Source: Adiantum capillus-veneris (lineage: Eukaryota > Streptophyta > Polypodiopsida > Polypodiales > Pteridaceae). From it: a DNA stretch of 64,000 bases. The position numbers and the translations under genes were made by a program. The stretch lies in the NCBI GenBank assembly GCA_014529385.2, contig CM043955.1, forward strand, positions 149,249,640 through 149,313,639. Reading direction: 5' to 3'. Shown here piece after piece: positions 60,797 through 64,000 of this stretch; within the stretch, counting starts at the first letter, position 1; every line of letters begins with the position of its first letter. Below the pieces are notes generated by a model. The model ran no database searches and had not been told where the DNA came from. It saw nothing but the letters and a program-made list of their open reading frames with translations.

Positions 60797-63133
60797 TTGA
60801 GCATCACAAAGAAGAATAAGAAGCAAAAGAATAAAGACACAGGTAAAGCAAATCAATCTAGGACTCTCAAGGAGAGTCAGACTCCCTCACTTGGAGACAA
60901 TGGTAGAAATGTGGCCGAAGAAAGTCTTTCAATTATACTGTTACAGACTCAAGAAGCAGGATATTCTAGTGGACTTGCAACCCTAACAGTTGAAACCCCC
61001 TCAGTGGCAGTGGTTGTGGACTCAGTATCCTTAGCTGTGTTGGACTCTATTATACAACCCAAAGAAAAAGATCTTGATAAAGAAGTTGCCAAAACTTCTA
61101 AGAGTGGGCTAGATGGATACGTTGGAACTGTACACTATTTTTAATTTGGTGTACAATTTACCCAATTGATCCCAGTTGAGCAATGCAACCTTACACCAGA
61201 TGGCTATAAATGTAGACCATTGTCAGATGTCTATGTGAAATATCTCTTGAAGAAATTTGCAGGGCACTCTAGGCCAGTCTCCAGTGCAACAGACCTGATG
61301 CCGTATAACCCAATTACAAAAATGCCTTTACAAAATTATGAATTGCATGGAGACAAGCTATCAACATACCACTACTGGATTCTAGCTGGTCAACATTCCA
61401 TCATAGCGGCTAGATCTTTTTTGCATAACAACAGCACTAAGCATGCTTTGAGAAAAGAGTTCTACAAGTTTAGAACTGCAAGGATAGTGGTAGACGCTCC
61501 CAAAGAGGTTGATGTGCGAATTTCCAAAATGGAGAACATGGAGAGAATAACAACAATGAAACACCAGCCTTATGTGGAGGTCTTGAAGCATGGCCGTAGT
61601 CAATGGCTTGCATATTCTAAACCAACAAAACCTAAGGCAGGAGTTCCTATCGATCATCCGAGCCGAGCACCTTGGGATGTAAGTTTCACTTCCCTATGCT
61701 TGCTTTTGTAACAAATATATTTTGAAATAAAGTTAATTTTCTTTTCTTTATTTTGAAGGCCTTTGTAAATGTGGTGAACATCATGTTCAACCATAAATCA
61801 TTTGCCAACAAAGAAGCACTCATGGTCATGTACAATGATGAAATCTATGATGAGTGGATAAACATCTTGGAGAAGCATCAGACATCAACTTCTCATGGGA
61901 AAAAACCAATCATAACAACCTTTAGATGCCTAAATGGTTTAGAAGATAATGATGTCAAGCTACTACAACAGGAGCTAACAAAAGAGAAGATTTGCTTAGT
62001 GAAGCAACCACATCAAGCGGGCAAGCTCGACCTCACTGCACATGCAACGAACTTAAAGCAGACCAGGATTTATGAGCCTCAAATGTTGATGGAATTTAAA
62101 GAGATATATCCATCATCAATAGCAGTTACTTCATGGGATGAATGTATGCCTCATTATAACATTACAGATGCGATTTACAAATCTCTCTTCATGAGCTGTA
62201 CGCAATGGATAAATCTCCTGCTACAAAAAGGAAAGGAGAAAGAGCCAATTCCTGAGATCACTAGGGGATATGTGCAGTGGATCATTGCACAAAATAATGG
62301 CACTAAAGTTTGCAATTCAGTTTACCATGGAAAATCAAGTGTGTTGGAAAGAATTTGGAAGGCATTGAGTTTCTCTGCAGCGAGAATAGCTGTACAATTC
62401 GTGTTGGTGTTTGCATTATAGATACAACACACAAAATCTTACATCTAGTGGTTGGAGTGCTACCCAATTTGGTAAACTAATTGATGGAGTATGTGGGGTA
62501 GCACATCAACCATCGGAATTTTTAACTGCCGGCTTAGTCAAGTATCAACATGCTGCTTCCCTAGAGAAGGCAATTTTTGAAAAAGCTAAATGGTATGAAA
62601 TGCATGTTCTACCTTTGAGCTCCTTAATGGGATTAGAGACCATCCAAACATGTGCTCTTTGCGAAGTAATTTTTGGGGTTTGGGCATTCTTCAGTCAAGG
62701 AGAGCAGTAGACCAACTACTCTAGTGTTAAAGAGTCACTGTTGGAGCCAATGCATACTCTCTACAACAACGACGACGAGTATATTGATGTTGTGACCACA
62801 GCCAAAGTCTTTTTTGTGCATCGTGCAAACAAATGCATTTGTGTCAAAGAAGATGATCAAGTAATAGACATCGGCTCATTAGGCTATGGGACTAAAGAGG
62901 CACTACAACAACAAAGAAAGGTGATATCAGTTGCATGTACTAGTGATCAAATGCCGCAATTGGAATCTCTTTGCCATTCCGTAGTGGAAGAAGACCTTGA
63001 TCTTAGAAGGTGGGCAGGTGTGGATACCGCAGAGAAAGTAAATGATGCCAAGGATTTAGAGAAAGAAGAAATTGAAGAACCATTTGATACAAGTGTTGAG
63101 GCCATTCTAGAAATTCTACAGGAAACAGGTTAA
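60797..63133 (+). pseudogene. Uncharacterised gene with possible ParB-like N-terminal domain
   Basis: No ATG at the left edge (frame opens in TTG 60797, right where satellite B ends), so the 5' part is missing or the satellite has replaced it. First part Ser/Thr-rich. Then IPVEQCNLTP...RPLSDVYVKYLLKKFAG and, about 60 residues on, YHYWILAGQHSIIAARSFL: a position-specific resemblance to ParB/Srx-type domains (Arg-pair region, then (D/A)GQH-x3-AA). Intron 61679-61758 (GTAAGT...AAG, 80 bp) lies after PSRAPWD and keeps the frame; exon 2 starts AFVNVVNIMF. Breaks: TAA 61142-61144, a shift near 62405, TAG 62708-62710. The C-terminus is acidic (VEEDLDLRRW...LEKEEIEEPFD). Function unknown; the ParB-like reading is inference. 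Confidence 0.6.
61679..61758 (+). other. Intron in the ParB-like gene
   Basis: GTAAGTTTCAC...TTTTGAAG, phase 0 on both sides, U-rich; removal joins two reading frames. Confidence 0.8.
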
Positions 63134-63430
63134 GCTAGCCACCCATGATATTACATTAATCATATTTAGATTATTATTGTTGTCATTTTATTTAATATTT
63201 CCCATCTCAAAGCCGCCCATGATGTTAAAAGCATTGATGTTTTGGTTTGTTATTTTTCTCAATTTATTTCCTTTGAAAAAATGTGAACTTGTGAGTTTGA
63301 GTTTTTTCACAATAAATGAATTAGGGTTAAGTGTATGATATTATATGGACATGTTGTGGCAAATATAATTCTACATATATATATATATGGTCATAAGATA
63401 TATTATGTAATACTTTAAAGCTAAGTGGTC
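63134..63430. other. AT-rich 3' flank of the ParB-like gene
   Basis: No coding. A possible polyadenylation signal AATAAA at 63311-63316 and a short TA tract (about 63376-63388). Confidence 0.4.
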
Positions 63431-63436
63431 ATATGA

Positions 63437-64000
63437 GGTTTGGGAAGAACACCCTATGACTTGAGAATCATGGAGTTCTTTGTAGACATGGCACCCTATG
63501 GCCTAGGGCCATAGAATCCCCCAAAAGCAAATGGGATACCCTACAACCTTACGGATGTAGGGTGATTACATTGAGTCTCTAAAAGGGCACATAAGCATTT
63601 GGGTTACTCTATAGCCTTAGGTCAATAGGCTGTCAACATAGAATCCACCAAAAGCATTTGGTCTACCCTACAATCTTACGGATATAGGGTGATTACATAG
63701 AGTCTTTAAAAGGGCACATAAGCATTTGGGCTACTCTATAGCCTTAAGGCCATAGGGTTTCAACATAGCATCCCCCAAAAGCATTTGGGCTACCCTACAA
63801 TCTTATGGATATAGGGTGATTACATAAAGTCTCTAAAAGGGCACATAAGCATTTAGGCTATTCTAGAAGGAAACATAAGTTATCCAAGAGCATTTGGGAT
63901 AACCTAAGGGCTTAGGGACAGGTACAAACATAGAGCATAGAGGATCGATTACTATCGTAGAGTGTATCTTGTGGACCTAGGTCCATAGGGTGCAAACATA
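63437..64000. repeat. Satellite C: 127-bp repeat related to satellite B
   Basis: AAAAGGGCACATAAGCATTT recurs at 63581, 63708 and 63835 (127 bp). The first and last units carry CCTATGGCCTAGGGCCATAG and similar palindromes; inner ones carry CTATAGCCTTAAGGCCATAG. Runs off the right edge. Confidence 0.9.

Noticed and set aside
60797..63133. Organelle-type RNA editing (U-to-C) repairing the TAA/TAG stops
   Set aside because: Such editing is known for fern and hornwort organelle transcripts; this is nuclear, repeat-rich DNA, and methylation decay explains the stops.

Overview
The window looks like heterochromatic, repeat-dominated nuclear DNA of a land plant with a large genome. Evidence: Ty3/gypsy elements primed by plant tRNA-Asp, an En/Spm (CACTA) transposon, plant-type DUF7869/DUF8039-like transposase genes, long GA/CT and GT microsatellites, and almost no ordinary genes. 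A fern or other non-seed plant would fit, but the sequence alone does not settle this. No tRNA, rRNA or intact host gene was seen. Almost every coding region is a mobile-element gene, and most are broken.

Layout. (1) 1-5.45 kb: 5' part of a minus-strand Ty3/gypsy element (LTR, PBS, palindrome-bearing leader, gag); its pol lies off the left edge. (2) 5.45-8.64 kb: 5' part of a second minus-strand LTR element with a tRNA-iMet PBS, carrying a nested 324-bp solo LTR with perfect target-site duplications. (3) 9,118-28,271: a complete 19.15-kb Ty3/gypsy element with 5-bp TSD CAACT, LTRs about 1.5% diverged, and unusual content. Its gag-pol reading frame runs 9.6 kb, broken only by stop codons. It has two retropepsin-like domains (one before RT, one after integrase), two tandem integrase-type H-X6-H/C-X2-C zinc modules, a duplicated polypurine tract, a coiled-coil third ORF, and nine copies of a 24-bp palindrome. 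(4) 28.3-36.4 kb: AT-rich DNA with a coding remnant, microsatellites and fold-back repeats. (5) 36,478-43,836: a decayed CACTA transposon with TNP2-like and Transposase_24-like genes on the minus strand and an internal 74-bp-arm hairpin. (6) 46.9-52.1 kb: two convergent transposase-like pseudogenes. (7) 52.1-64 kb: three tandem-repeat arrays built on CCTATGGCC/GGCCATAGG-type palindromes, surrounding a C-rich exon-like block and a broken gene with a possible ParB-like N-terminus.

Common thread. By eye, premature stops in these frames are about nine TAG, nine TGA and two TAA, mostly with the frame otherwise kept. That fits C-to-T decay of CAG and CGA codons under plant CHG/CG methylation. The most unusual signals are the palindromes of the gypsy elements (in two diverged families the arms differ by a paired A:T to C:G change), the double-protease/double-zinc polyprotein, and the palindromic satellites around the ParB-like gene.
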